From the NCBI GenBank assembly GCA_021202245.1, contig JAJQDK010000057.1, positions 1 to 21,089 of the forward strand: DNA of 21,089 nucleotides, given 5' to 3'. How positions within the stretch are numbered: the stretch's first letter is position 1; the number at the start of each line of letters is the position of its first letter. Positions 8,127 to 16,193 of the stretch are shown piece by piece. The DNA comes from Clostridiales bacterium (GTDB taxonomy: Bacteria; Bacillota; Clostridia; Oscillospirales; Acutalibacteraceae). Both the position numbers and the translations under genes were made by a program. The notes beneath the pieces are model-generated. The model was not told the origin of the DNA and did not search any database. It saw nothing but the letters and a program-made list of their open reading frames with translations.

Positions 8127-8720
8127 ATGGAAAAAACCGCTAAGACCGATAACTTTTTAAAAGCCATTTACAAGTATGCAGAGGAACAGAGAAACACTAT
8201 GCGTACAGAGGTTGAGCAGTTAAAAGAAGAAAAAATCAAGGAAGCCCGTAAAAAAGGAAAGCTTGACAGCGAAAAGTATATCAAAGACAGGCTGGAGGAA
8301 AAACGACACGCAGAAACCGGAAGGCTTGCCAAGGAGATGCAGGAGGGTCAAAGGAGCTTGTTCCTTGAAAGGGCAAAAATGACTGACAACGTATTTAAAA
8401 AGGCTGAAGAAAAGCTTATTGAATACACTAAAACACCGCAATACACCGAAAAGCTTATTGAAAGTGCAAAAAAGATATCCGAATTTTTCGGTGATAACAG
8501 CTGTGTGGTTTATGTAAATGAAAAGGATTTAGGTAATGCGGCTGAAATCAGCGCAGAATTTAACGGCAACGCCGAGGTGCTTGCCGACAGCTCCGTTAAA
8601 ATCGGAGGATTAAAAAGCTATTGTGAAGCTATGAGCATTGTTGCCGACGAAACACTTGACAGCAAGCTGTACGCTCAAAGAGAATGGTTTATTGAAAATT
8701 CCGGTTTGAGCGTGCTGTAA
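8127..8720 (+). CDS. atpE: V/A-type ATPase peripheral-stalk subunit E
   Basis: A 197-residue protein of the V-ATPase subunit E family. The first 110 residues or so are a charged long helix that pairs with subunit G/H; the C-terminal globular part (VVYVNEKDLGN, GGLKSYCEAMSIVADETLDS) caps subunit B at the top of the motor. The IVADETLDSKL motif near the end is the best family mark. A GAGGTT precedes the ATG. Subunit A follows within about 20 bases, so translation may be coupled. Confidence 0.9.
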   Translation: MEKTAKTDNFLKAIYKYAEEQRNTMRTEVEQLKEEKIKEARKKGKLDSEKYIKDRLEEKRHAETGRLAKEMQEGQRSLFLERAKMTDNVFKKAEEKLIEYTKTPQYTEKLIESAKKISEFFGDNSCVVYVNEKDLGNAAEISAEFNGNAEVLADSSVKIGGLKSYCEAMSIVADETLDSKLYAQREWFIENSGLSVL

Positions 8721-8740
8721 TTTACTCGAAAGAGATGGTA

Positions 8741-10501
8741 ATGTATATGGAAAACAACAATGTTATATACGGAATAAATGGTCCTGTTGTTACCGTAAAA
8801 AATGCCGACTGCTTTGAGATGATGGAAATGGTTCATGTCGGAGAGCAAAAGCTTGTGGGCGAGGTAATCGGCATTACGGATGACGTAACCACCATTCAGG
8901 TTTACGAGGAAACAACGGGTCTGAAGCCCGACGACCCTGTTGAAGGTACGGGCGCGCCGATGAACGTACTGCTGGGACCGGGAATTATTGATAATATTTT
9001 TGACGGAATTGAACGTCCGCTGAAGGCGATTGAGGAGCAATCGGGCGCTTTTATTGACAGAGGCGCCGCTGTTTCCTCGCTTGATGATAAAAAGCTATGG
9101 AATGTTACGATGAAGGTTAAGGTCGGAGATAAGCTTGATGGCGGTCAGATTTACGCTACTCTTCCCGAAACTCCCATAATCGAACACAGGCTTATGGTTC
9201 ATCCGAATCTTTCGGGCGTTGTCACCAAGGTTATGCCCGACGGCGAATATAAGCTGTTTGATACCGTGGCAGTAATAAAGGACGAAAACGGAGCTGAGCA
9301 TAATCTCACGCTTTGCCAGCAATGGCCGATAAGAACATCCCGTCCTGTTAAGGACCGCCTTACTTCCTCTGTTCCCCTTATTACCGGACAGCGTGTTATC
9401 GACACACTCTTCCCTATCGCTAAGGGCGGTACGGCGGCAATCCCGGGCGGATTCGGAACAGGAAAAACCATGACTCAGCATCAGCTTGCAAAATGGTGCG
9501 ATGCAGATATTATTATTTATGTCGGCTGCGGCGAGCGCGGAAACGAGATGAGTCAGGTGCTTGAGGAATTTTCCGAGCTTATAGACCCTAAGTCGCAGCG
9601 CCCCATGACAGACAGAACGGTTTTGATTGCAAACACATCAAATATGCCCGTTGCCGCTCGTGAAGCATCAATTTACACCGGTATTACGCTCGGCGAATAC
9701 TACAGAGATATGGGATACCACGTGGCTATGATGGCTGACTCCACCTCACGTTGGGCTGAGGCTTTGCGTGAAATTTCAGGACGACTTGAGGAAATGCCCG
9801 CCGAAGAAGGCTTTCCGGCATATCTTCCCTCGCGACTTGCCGAGTTTTATGAAAGAGGAGGCCGTGCAGAGGTACTCAGCGGCGGAGAAGGCTCCGTAAC
9901 GCTTATAGGCGCAGTTTCCCCTCAGGGTTCTGACTTTTCGGAGCCTGTAACTCAAAACACAAAGAGATTTACACGCTGCTTTTGGGCTCTTGACAAATCG
10001 CTTGCCTATGCAAGACATTATCCGGCTATCAACTGGATTCAGAGCTACAGCGAATATTTTAACGACCTCAATCCGTGGTTCAGGGAAAAGCTCGGCGATG
10101 ACTTTATAGAATACCGCAACAGAATAAGCGCACTTCTTCAGGAAGAAAGCTCGCTTATGGAAATTGTAAAGCTTATAGGCTCCGACGTTTTGCCCGACGA
10201 CCAAAAGCTTGTTATTGAAACAGCAAGGGTAATCCGTGTCGGATTCCTGCAGCAGAATGCTTTCCACGCAGACGATACATATGTTCCGCTTGAAAAGCAA
10301 AAGCTGATGATGAAAACCATACTTCATCTTTATGACAAATCAAAGGAAATTGTAGCCAGAGAAATCCCGATTTCAAAGATTTTGCAGCTCGGACTTTTTG
10401 ATAAGCTCACAAAGATGAAATACGATATTCCGAACAGCAAGCCTGAGATGTTTGATGATTATATCACTGAAATAGATGAAAAGCTTGCTGCAATTTCTTA
10501 A
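8741..10501 (+). CDS. atpA: V/A-type ATPase catalytic subunit A
   Basis: The catalytic subunit: binds and hydrolyses (or makes) ATP in the A3B3 head. About 586 residues, the usual length. Motifs are the Walker A loop GGFGTGKT at residues 236-243 (K242 contacts phosphates), the catalytic glutamate E265 in GERGNE, the Walker B region with MMADSTSRWAEALREISG, and PAYLPSRLAEFYERGG. The non-homologous bulge domain typical of A is present between the N-terminal barrel and the P-loop. Three in-frame ATGs (8735, 8741, 8747) lie together; 8741 is chosen because GAAAGAG at 8728-8734 is 6 bases upstream, but 8747 is also possible. The first one directly abuts the binding site. Confidence 0.97.
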   Translation: MYMENNNVIYGINGPVVTVKNADCFEMMEMVHVGEQKLVGEVIGITDDVTTIQVYEETTGLKPDDPVEGTGAPMNVLLGPGIIDNIFDGIERPLKAIEEQSGAFIDRGAAVSSLDDKKLWNVTMKVKVGDKLDGGQIYATLPETPIIEHRLMVHPNLSGVVTKVMPDGEYKLFDTVAVIKDENGAEHNLTLCQQWPIRTSRPVKDRLTSSVPLITGQRVIDTLFPIAKGGTAAIPGGFGTGKTMTQHQLAKWCDADIIIYVGCGERGNEMSQVLEEFSELIDPKSQRPMTDRTVLIANTSNMPVAAREASIYTGITLGEYYRDMGYHVAMMADSTSRWAEALREISGRLEEMPAEEGFPAYLPSRLAEFYERGGRAEVLSGGEGSVTLIGAVSPQGSDFSEPVTQNTKRFTRCFWALDKSLAYARHYPAINWIQSYSEYFNDLNPWFREKLGDDFIEYRNRISALLQEESSLMEIVKLIGSDVLPDDQKLVIETARVIRVGFLQQNAFHADDTYVPLEKQKLMMKTILHLYDKSKEIVAREIPISKILQLGLFDKLTKMKYDIPNSKPEMFDDYITEIDEKLAAIS

Positions 10502-10516
10502 AGGGAGGGAACGCAG

Positions 10517-11893
10517 ATGATTATAGATTACGCAGGCGTTAAGGAAATTAACGGCTCACTTATTGTAATGGACGGCGTCAAAGGCGTTTCCAACGAAGAA
10601 ATTGTTGAAATTCGACTTGACAACGGCACAATGCGCCAGGGACGTGTTGTGCAGATTGAGGGCGAGCGTATTGTGGTTCAGGTGTTTGAGGGCACAAGAA
10701 GAATAAGCCTAAAAAACACAAAAACAAGACTTACGGGACATCCGATGGAGATGCCTCTTTCACCCGAAATTATCGGCCGTGTGCTTGACGGCGCAGGCAG
10801 ACCCATAGACGGACTCGGCGACATCTTCCCCGTTAAACGTGCTAATGTCAACGGAACGCCTATCAATCCGGTTTCTCGTGTTTACCCCAAAAACTACATC
10901 AACACGGGTATTTCAAGCATTGACGTTCTTATGACGCTTATCAGAGGTCAGAAGCTGCCGATATTTTCCGGCTCGGGTATGTCGCACAACGACCTTGCTG
11001 TGCAGATTGTACGTCAGGCAAAAATTACCGGCGCAAACAGCTCTAACTTCGGCGATGTGTTCGCAGCAATGGGAGTTCAAAAGGACGTTGCGGAATATTT
11101 TAGAAAAAGCTTTGATGAAAGCGGCGTGCTTTCACGTGTTGTAATGCTCTTAAATCTGTCTAACGACCCGATTATCGAAAGAACGCTGACACCGCGCTGT
11201 GCGCTCACCGTAGCTGAATATCTTGCATTTGAGCTTGATATGCATATTTTGGTAATTATGACAGATATGACGTCCTATGCAGAGGCGCTGCGTGAGTTTT
11301 CATCCTCAAAGGGAGAAATTCCGGGCAGAAAGGGCTATCCGGGCTATCTTTACTCAGACCTTGCATCTCTTTATGAGCGTGCGGGTATGATTAAGGATCA
11401 TTCGGGTTCAGTAACACAAATTCCTATTCTGACAATGCCCAATGACGATATTACGCATCCTATTCCCGACCTTACGGGATATATAACCGAGGGACAGATT
11501 GTTCTTGACCGTGCATTGCAGGGACAGGGACTTTATCCGCCCGTAAGTGTGCTGCCCTCACTTTCACGTCTGATGAAGGACGGTATCGGCGAGGGATATA
11601 CAAGAGCGGATCACCAGGCGCTTGCAAACCAGCTGTTCGCTTCTTATGCAAAGGTAATTGACGCCCGCTCGCTTGCATCGGTTATCGGCGAAGAAGAGCT
11701 TTCACCGATTGACAAGAAATACATTGAATTCGGCAAGCTGTTTGAGTCAAAATTTGTCAATCAGAGCTTTACCGAAAACAGAAGCATCGAGCAAAGCCTT
11801 GATTTGGGCTGGGAGCTTCTCTCTACCCTGCCCCGTGCTGAGCTTGATCGTGTTGACGACGCTGTTCTTGACCAGTATTATAAGGGCGAATAA
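10517..11893 (+). CDS. atpB: V/A-type ATPase regulatory subunit B
   Basis: The non-catalytic partner that alternates with A in the head. 458 residues, typical. It has no true P-loop: the matching place reads FSGSGMSHNDLAVQI. Other marks are the DMTSYAEALREFSSSKGEIP segment that completes the A-B nucleotide site, the GYPGYLYSDLASLYERAG motif, and PVSVLPSLSRLMKDGIG in the C-terminal helical domain. AAAGGGAGGG precedes the ATG, and only 15 bases separate it from subunit A. Confidence 0.97.
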   Translation: MIIDYAGVKEINGSLIVMDGVKGVSNEEIVEIRLDNGTMRQGRVVQIEGERIVVQVFEGTRRISLKNTKTRLTGHPMEMPLSPEIIGRVLDGAGRPIDGLGDIFPVKRANVNGTPINPVSRVYPKNYINTGISSIDVLMTLIRGQKLPIFSGSGMSHNDLAVQIVRQAKITGANSSNFGDVFAAMGVQKDVAEYFRKSFDESGVLSRVVMLLNLSNDPIIERTLTPRCALTVAEYLAFELDMHILVIMTDMTSYAEALREFSSSKGEIPGRKGYPGYLYSDLASLYERAGMIKDHSGSVTQIPILTMPNDDITHPIPDLTGYITEGQIVLDRALQGQGLYPPVSVLPSLSRLMKDGIGEGYTRADHQALANQLFASYAKVIDARSLASVIGEEELSPIDKKYIEFGKLFESKFVNQSFTENRSIEQSLDLGWELLSTLPRAELDRVDDAVLDQYYKGE

Positions 11894-11917
11894 CCGAAAG
11901 AAAGGGGTTGAACGTGT

Positions 11918-12538
11918 ATGGCAGTGCAGGCAGTACCGACAAAGGGCAATTTGATGAATACCAAAAAATCGCTTTCGCTTGCAAAAAACGGATATGAGCT
12001 GCTTGACAGAAAGCGCAATATTCTGATAAGGGAAATGATGACGCTCATTGACCAGGCAAACGCTATTCAGCAAAAAATTGACGATGCCTATGAGGAAGCA
12101 TACATTGCCTTGCAGACCGCAAATATCACCAACGGTTTTTGTGAGGATATTTCAAATTCAATCCCCTATGACGACAGCTTGGAGCTTGACTCAAGAAGCG
12201 TTATGGGTGTTGAAATTCCGATTCTTACAATTGGAGAAAAACAAAAGCACGATTTTTTGCATTACGGCTTGCGTTCAACAAATTCGGCAGTTGACAAGGT
12301 GTACAACAAGTTCACCGAGGTTAAGTATCTGACCGCAGAGCTTGCGCAAATTGAAAACAGCGTTTACAGGCTTGCCGATTCCATTAAAAAAACCCAGAAA
12401 CGTGCGAACGCTCTGAAAAACATTATGATTCCGCGTTTTGAGGAAACCGTCAAGTTCATTTCAGATGCGCTTGACGAAAAAGACAGAGAAGAATTCAGCC
12501 GTATGAAGGTTATAAAAAAACAAAAAGAAAGCGCATAA
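11918..12538 (+). CDS. atpD: V/A-type ATPase central-shaft subunit D
   Basis: The 206-residue rotor shaft protein, two long antiparallel helices that turn inside the A3B3 head. The N-terminal PTKGNLMNTKKSLSLAKNGYELLDRKRNIL is the standard family start (seen at residues 6-35), and the C-terminal helix contains KKTQKRANALKNIMIP. AAAGGGG lies 10 bases before ATG 11918. It is the last gene of the operon; a strong terminator follows 20 bases after the stop. Confidence 0.95.
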   Translation: MAVQAVPTKGNLMNTKKSLSLAKNGYELLDRKRNILIREMMTLIDQANAIQQKIDDAYEEAYIALQTANITNGFCEDISNSIPYDDSLELDSRSVMGVEIPILTIGEKQKHDFLHYGLRSTNSAVDKVYNKFTEVKYLTAELAQIENSVYRLADSIKKTQKRANALKNIMIPRFEETVKFISDALDEKDREEFSRMKVIKKQKESA

Positions 12539-12557
12539 ATTCAGCAAAAGTAAAACA

Positions 12558-12595
12558 GCAGCCGCAAATCAAAAGATTTTGCGGCTGCCGTTTTT
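12558..12595. terminator. Intrinsic terminator closing the V-ATPase operon
   Basis: A GC-rich 11-bp perfect stem (GCAGCCGCAAA at 12558-12568 with its complement at 12578-12588) followed by CG and five T. The other strand shows the same stem followed by TGTTTTACTTTT, so it could also end transcription of the convergent gene that stops at 12661. Confidence 0.9.
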
Positions 12596-12660
12596 GATAA
12601 TCGGTATTATTCTTAGTTTAATAACGCCTTGACGTTATCAATATTTTTGACGAAAATCAT

Positions 12661-13029
12661 TTAATCTGCCTCTTCGTCCGATACATGACTTTCATCTATG
12701 TCTTTACCTTCAGACTGTTTTTTACGACTGTGCATTTTATCATCGTGCTTTAAGCCCTTTGTCTTAAAAATTATTAAATATCCGACCAAAAGAGCAAGAA
12801 AGGTCATTTCCGTATATGAGAGATTATTGTCACGAGTGCTGCTTTCATAATCGGAAATATCTCCCGAAACGCTGTCGGCGGATTTTGTATACAGAGGAAC
12901 ATATTTGTCGTCGCTTTGCGAAATCACCGCTTCGTCAATGGTTGAAGCTGCTGCCGTGACACAAAGCGCTGACGAAAAACACATTACAGCCGCCGAAAGC
13001 AAAATTAGCATAAGTTTTTTTAATTTCAT
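12661..13029 (-). CDS. Small secreted/membrane protein of unknown function
   Basis: A 122-residue protein that I do not recognise. It has a clear N-terminal signal peptide (MKLKKLMLILLSAAVMCFSS, likely cut near residues 25-28), an acidic/Ser-rich external stretch of about 45 residues, one membrane segment near residues 74-90 (EMTFLALLVGYLIIF), and a charged cytoplasmic tail that begins with Lys and ends with many Asp/Glu. This layout resembles exported membrane-anchored proteins with a positively charged stop-transfer. GAGGA precedes the ATG. It follows the 191-residue gene after 38 bases without a terminator, so the two probably form one unit. Confidence 0.7.
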   Translation of the reverse strand: MKLKKLMLILLSAAVMCFSSALCVTAAASTIDEAVISQSDDKYVPLYTKSADSVSGDISDYESSTRDNNLSYTEMTFLALLVGYLIIFKTKGLKHDDKMHSRKKQSEGKDIDESHVSDEEAD

Positions 13030-13067
13030 TTTCCAATCCTCATAAATAAATTCCGTAGGTCCGTAAA

Positions 13068-13643
13068 TTAGGATGATACTTCTGCCTTTCTTCGGTTATT
13101 CTTTTCAATAAGAGTATCCATATTATCTAAAATAAATCTCTGCATACGCTTATCATAAACAACCATCTGATGTTCGCCGTATTCATTTTTATACTGATTT
13201 ACGGTAATTCCCATACCTTTACCCTTTTCGGTTGGCATTTTTCGACGTTTGCCGTAAAATGTTTCAACAAACAGCAGATCAATTTCCACCAGCCACTCGG
13301 TCACGGTAGTAATCTTCAATTTATTATAGGTTTCAACGTCAATTTGTTCGTTAATCAGCTTTACAAAGTTTGATATTCCGACAGGCGCCTCGGTGACGGG
13401 AATGTCGGCAATCTGTTCGGGTGATATTGCAAACGGCAGCTTGTCGTTGTTAGATTTCTTTGCAGTTCCTCCGTTTTTTATGATTTCAGCAAGGATGTCG
13501 GAAACATAGAAAAGGCACCTTGAAATTCTGATGTTATTTACCACATCATCGCTTGGAATTTCTGTGTTGTCAACAGGATTTATACCGTTGGCAAGCTTGT
13601 CGATAAAAGTTTTTGTATATTTAATTTTTTCTAACTCAGTCAT
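13068..13643 (-). CDS. Uncharacterised 191-aa cytoplasmic protein
   Basis: I cannot assign a named family with confidence, but the sequence looks like a conserved clostridial protein of unknown function. It begins MTELEKIKYTKTFIDKLANG, continues with VNNIRISRCLFYVSDILAEI, a central segment with two short helices, and a C-terminal half with basic KRRKMPTEKGKG followed by a beta-rich part (GITVNQYKNEYGEHQMVVYD) and a final helix. No signal peptide or membrane segment. The basic patch could bind nucleic acid, but this is only a guess. AAGGCGG precedes the ATG, and a good promoter lies just upstream. Confidence 0.75.
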   Translation of the reverse strand: MTELEKIKYTKTFIDKLANGINPVDNTEIPSDDVVNNIRISRCLFYVSDILAEIIKNGGTAKKSNNDKLPFAISPEQIADIPVTEAPVGISNFVKLINEQIDVETYNKLKITTVTEWLVEIDLLFVETFYGKRRKMPTEKGKGMGITVNQYKNEYGEHQMVVYDKRMQRFILDNMDTLIEKNNRRKAEVSS

Positions 13644-13673
13644 AACAGCGCCGCCTTAATTTGTTATACATTT

Positions 13674-13702
13674 AATTTATCATAGTAAGACATATTTTTC
13701 AA
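13674..13702 (-). promoter_or_regulatory. Putative sigma-A promoter for the 191-aa gene
   Basis: Read on the - strand: TTGAAA (13697-13702), 17 bases, then TAAATT (13674-13679). Transcription would start near 13667, leaving a short leader with the AAGGCGG binding site before the ATG at 13643. Confidence 0.5.
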
Positions 13703-13731
13703 TATTAAATAAAAAATATCTATTAAGATAT

Positions 13732-13769
13732 AATCGGTGCAACGATTAAACTCGGTGCACCGATTAAAT
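13732..13769. promoter_or_regulatory. Two tandem palindromic operator-like sites
   Basis: Two 18-base direct repeats (13734-13751 and 13752-13769; two differences), each centred on a palindrome. The right one, TCGGTGCACCGA (13752-13763), is a perfect 12-bp palindrome; the left one, AATCGGTGCAACGATT (13732-13747), is a 16-bp palindrome with one broken pair. Centres are 18 bases apart. They lie 30-70 bases upstream of the -35 box of the 191-aa gene, a position that would suit an activator or an upstream operator. No regulator gene is nearby. Confidence 0.5.
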
Positions 13770-13782
13770 GTTTTTGATAAAT

Positions 13783-13940
13783 TCAGTTTAGCAACAATTC
13801 AAGAAGCTGCTCACATTCTTTTAAATCGAAGCTAAGCAGATTTGCCTTAATTTCGCCCGTCGGCTCGGTCGGAGCTTCTGCCTGCGGCAGAGGTGTCTGG
13901 CAGGTACTCTACACTTTGAGGCGGAGGAACTTTTACGGCT
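13783..13940 (-). pseudogene. Possible frame-broken coding remnant
   Basis: Between the lipoprotein stop and the operator sites the - strand shows protein-like text in two different frames: LAVKVPPPQSVEYLPDT just after 13945, then in another frame TPLPQAEAPTEPTGEIKANL, ending in an amphipathic helix (LLSFDLKECEQLLELLLN) with a stop at 13783-13785. Together they look like the Pro-rich linker and C-terminal helix of a protein broken by a frame change. There is no start codon with a binding site. The stretch is short, and chance is a real alternative. Confidence 0.25.
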
Positions 13941-13944
13941 AAGG

Positions 13945-14721
13945 TTAAACATCGTAGTAATAGTCCACCTGCTCAACCGTGTCGCCCGACATAAAGAACT
14001 GGATGCTCTTTGTACCGCTTGCGTAAACATAATAATAACCGCTTGTTGTGTAATTCTTGCCGTATTGCGCAATTACATCGCTTTTTGATGGCCCAACCTT
14101 TATTCCTTTTTGAGTAGAAATTGATGATGAGGTCACCATAATCTCAATAATCATATCCTCGCTGCCGTTTGGACAGGTGTATATCTCAAAGCCGGAATAT
14201 GTATAGGTTTTATCCTCTCCTACTCCGTGACAGCTCGGCGCTGAGGTTACACTGCTTGCGTTTCCGATTTTGGAAATGACATTGCTCATATTGTCGCCGA
14301 GGTTAATGCTGACTCCGTTGTAAATAAATACAACATCAGACGAGCTAAACGTACCTGCTGCAGCCGAGGAGCCTGCATTGGACAAAGCGGCTGCCGACGA
14401 GGCGGCTGCGCTGCTTGTCTTTGAGGACTGAGTACTTTGGGCTTTTGAGGTCTGACTGCTCTGCGCCGAGGTGGCGGAGCTTGCGGTTGACGGGACGGTT
14501 GTTTCGGACGACTCCGCCTTTTTGGTGGTTTCCTGCTCGGTGACTTCCTCGGTTGTGGGAGCAATAGTGGTTGTAACCTCGGTTTCCTCCGCCATAGTTA
14601 CAACACCGGTTGTGGCAGCTTCATCGGCTGTTGAATCCGACTCGTCCCCGCAGGCAGAAAATGCCGCTGCGCTCATTACTGTCAGGGCAGTCATAACGAT
14701 TGCGTAAAATTTCTTCTTCAT
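13945..14721 (-). CDS. Ser/Thr/Ala-rich lipoprotein with two BamE-like repeats
   Basis: A 258-residue putative lipoprotein. The signal MKKKFYAIVMTALTVMSAAA is followed by a lipobox-like FSAC with Cys24 as the lipidation site. Residues 25-120 are a low-complexity Thr/Glu then Ser/Ala/Gln linker that could span the wall. The C-terminal domain (about 127-258) shows two similar halves, each opening with an Ile-x-x-Gly-x-x-x-Ser-x-Val-Ile pattern: INLGDNMSNVISKIG and IKVGPSKSDVIAQYG. This resembles the tandem alpha-beta units of SmpA/BamE- or PepSY-like small domains; that is inference. Its binding site AAAGGAGAG is made of the last codons of the preceding gene, with 3 bases between the genes, so translation is coupled to the DHHW protein. 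Confidence 0.8.
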   Translation of the reverse strand: MKKKFYAIVMTALTVMSAAAFSACGDESDSTADEAATTGVVTMAEETEVTTTIAPTTEEVTEQETTKKAESSETTVPSTASSATSAQSSQTSKAQSTQSSKTSSAAASSAAALSNAGSSAAAGTFSSSDVVFIYNGVSINLGDNMSNVISKIGNASSVTSAPSCHGVGEDKTYTYSGFEIYTCPNGSEDMIIEIMVTSSSISTQKGIKVGPSKSDVIAQYGKNYTTSGYYYVYASGTKSIQFFMSGDTVEQVDYYYDV

Positions 14722-14724
14722 TCT

Positions 14725-16179
14725 TTACTCTCCTTTTGTTACCTGTGCAATTACACCGGTAGAAAAATTATTATTATCATTTGAAACAATTACCGATACA
14801 TTATAAGTTCCGGAAATAACAGAAGCTGAATCTATCGTAAGAGAAAATCCATAATCGCTGTCTGAATCAGTGCCGAGCTTTTCAGACTCACAAATCGGAA
14901 AAGCCTCATAGCAATACTGATTGCTGTCATTGGAAATTACAACATAAATATCACTGTCGGGTTCAAAATATTGCGAATCAAGCACGCCGTAGAGTGAAAT
15001 TGAGGTTTCGGTAATTTCGGACTGAATTATATTATTATCAGAGCTTGAATCTACTGCAGCTTCGGGAGCTTCACACTGCAAAGCATATATCATGGGAGCA
15101 GAGTTAACAATATCGGAAATGTTGCACTCTACTGTTTCCCAAACAACGTCATCATAAGAGGATTGCTGTAAATTCAAGGGCTGATACCTTGTGATATATG
15201 TGCTTTCGTAATTGTCTATCAAAAACGGAAGCATTGCTCTTCCGAACGAATCACGCAAAATATAAAGCGAACCGCTTGCATTTGGGTTTGAAGTTCTGAT
15301 TAAACCGTCAATTTTTTCCTCGTTCCCCATAAGCTCGGCAAGCGTTTCGGCATTGTCATCACTTTTTGGCTGAAGAAACATATAGTCTGAATAATCAATG
15401 CTGAAATAATACTGACTGCATACCCTGTCAGACCGTGGAAAAGCCATATCGGTTAAATCGCCGACAAAATCATCCCTGATTTCATATGAAGCTCCGCTGT
15501 AATCCTTATGAGTTCGGCCGAGAGCATCCATTATGGCGTTATAGCCGTACAGAGCGCCGAGATTATTCCAATGGGTATCATCCTTGAGATATAATTCAGC
15601 ATCAATGCCCGTAAACAAGGAATATAAATCAACATAATTTACACCTAAGGCGTTGAGATTTTCCGAAAGCCTTGAAAGGTTGTTTTCATCGCTTTTTATA
15701 AATCTTGAGGGCATATATTCGGGATAAACGGAATTTTTATTGGGCACAACGGCAAAGACAAAGGAAGAGCCGTTGTGCTCGGCATAGTCTTGAGTGAGCT
15801 TTACGGTTTTAGCAATGCTGTAAAGCCTTCTGTCGGACAAGGTAATTCCGAGGTAATCATCGGTTGTTTCCTCGCTGAACAAATACCCATTTTTACCCTC
15901 GATTACGCCGTTTGAGCTGCTGTTGAGCAAATCAATTTTTAAGGTGTTATCAAGATTTATGAGGTCGGTTCTGAACGGATTAAGCTGTGAAAAATAATCG
16001 TCAAACTCTGTCGAAAACGAGGTATTGATGCCGTCCTCGGTGATAAGCTGCGGAAGCTGTGCCTCCTGCTCATTGCCGATGCTTTCGGAGGTGCCTGTGA
16101 ATATCATAGCTGTCATAGGGAGTATGCAAATTCCGATAAATATGACCGCAACGATTATATTGAAAAGTTTATTCTTCAT
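14725..16179 (-). CDS. DHHW/AlgJ-AlgX-like SGNH-type acetylation protein
   Basis: A 484-residue membrane-anchored extracellular protein; the N-terminal hydrophobic segment (residues 5-27) is a signal anchor. The body matches the DHHW family, related to AlgJ/AlgX: the DDTHWN motif (D201, H203) and the block LRDSFGRAMLPFL with candidate nucleophile S311 together form the usual Ser-His-Asp arrangement of SGNH-like acyltransferases. Such proteins accept an acyl group passed across the membrane by an MBOAT protein and attach it to a sugar polymer. Residues about 385-484 form an additional beta-rich domain, Ser/Asp-rich, perhaps for binding polymer. GGGAGGTGC precedes the ATG, 14 bases after the MBOAT gene. 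The exact substrate is unknown. Confidence 0.85.
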   Translation of the reverse strand: MKNKLFNIIVAVIFIGICILPMTAMIFTGTSESIGNEQEAQLPQLITEDGINTSFSTEFDDYFSQLNPFRTDLINLDNTLKIDLLNSSSNGVIEGKNGYLFSEETTDDYLGITLSDRRLYSIAKTVKLTQDYAEHNGSSFVFAVVPNKNSVYPEYMPSRFIKSDENNLSRLSENLNALGVNYVDLYSLFTGIDAELYLKDDTHWNNLGALYGYNAIMDALGRTHKDYSGASYEIRDDFVGDLTDMAFPRSDRVCSQYYFSIDYSDYMFLQPKSDDNAETLAELMGNEEKIDGLIRTSNPNASGSLYILRDSFGRAMLPFLIDNYESTYITRYQPLNLQQSSYDDVVWETVECNISDIVNSAPMIYALQCEAPEAAVDSSSDNNIIQSEITETSISLYGVLDSQYFEPDSDIYVVISNDSNQYCYEAFPICESEKLGTDSDSDYGFSLTIDSASVISGTYNVSVIVSNDNNNFSTGVIAQVTKGE

Positions 16180-16193
16180 ACTGCACCTCCCTG

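Noticed and set aside
9776..10327. Long open frame on the - strand opposite subunit A (183 codons)
   Set aside because: Lies wholly inside a highly conserved gene, has no binding site and its translation is Cys/Arg-rich without domain features; a shadow frame.
13868..13900. Short GC hairpin (CTTCTGCC/GGCAGAGG) as terminator of the lipoprotein operon
   Set aside because: The stem is fair but no T run follows on the - strand, so it does not meet the usual form of an intrinsic terminator.
14286..14564. Pro/Arg/Gln-rich frame inside the lipoprotein gene
   Set aside because: It is the shifted reading of the Ser/Thr/Ala-rich linker; the lipoprotein frame has the signal peptide, lipobox and binding site.
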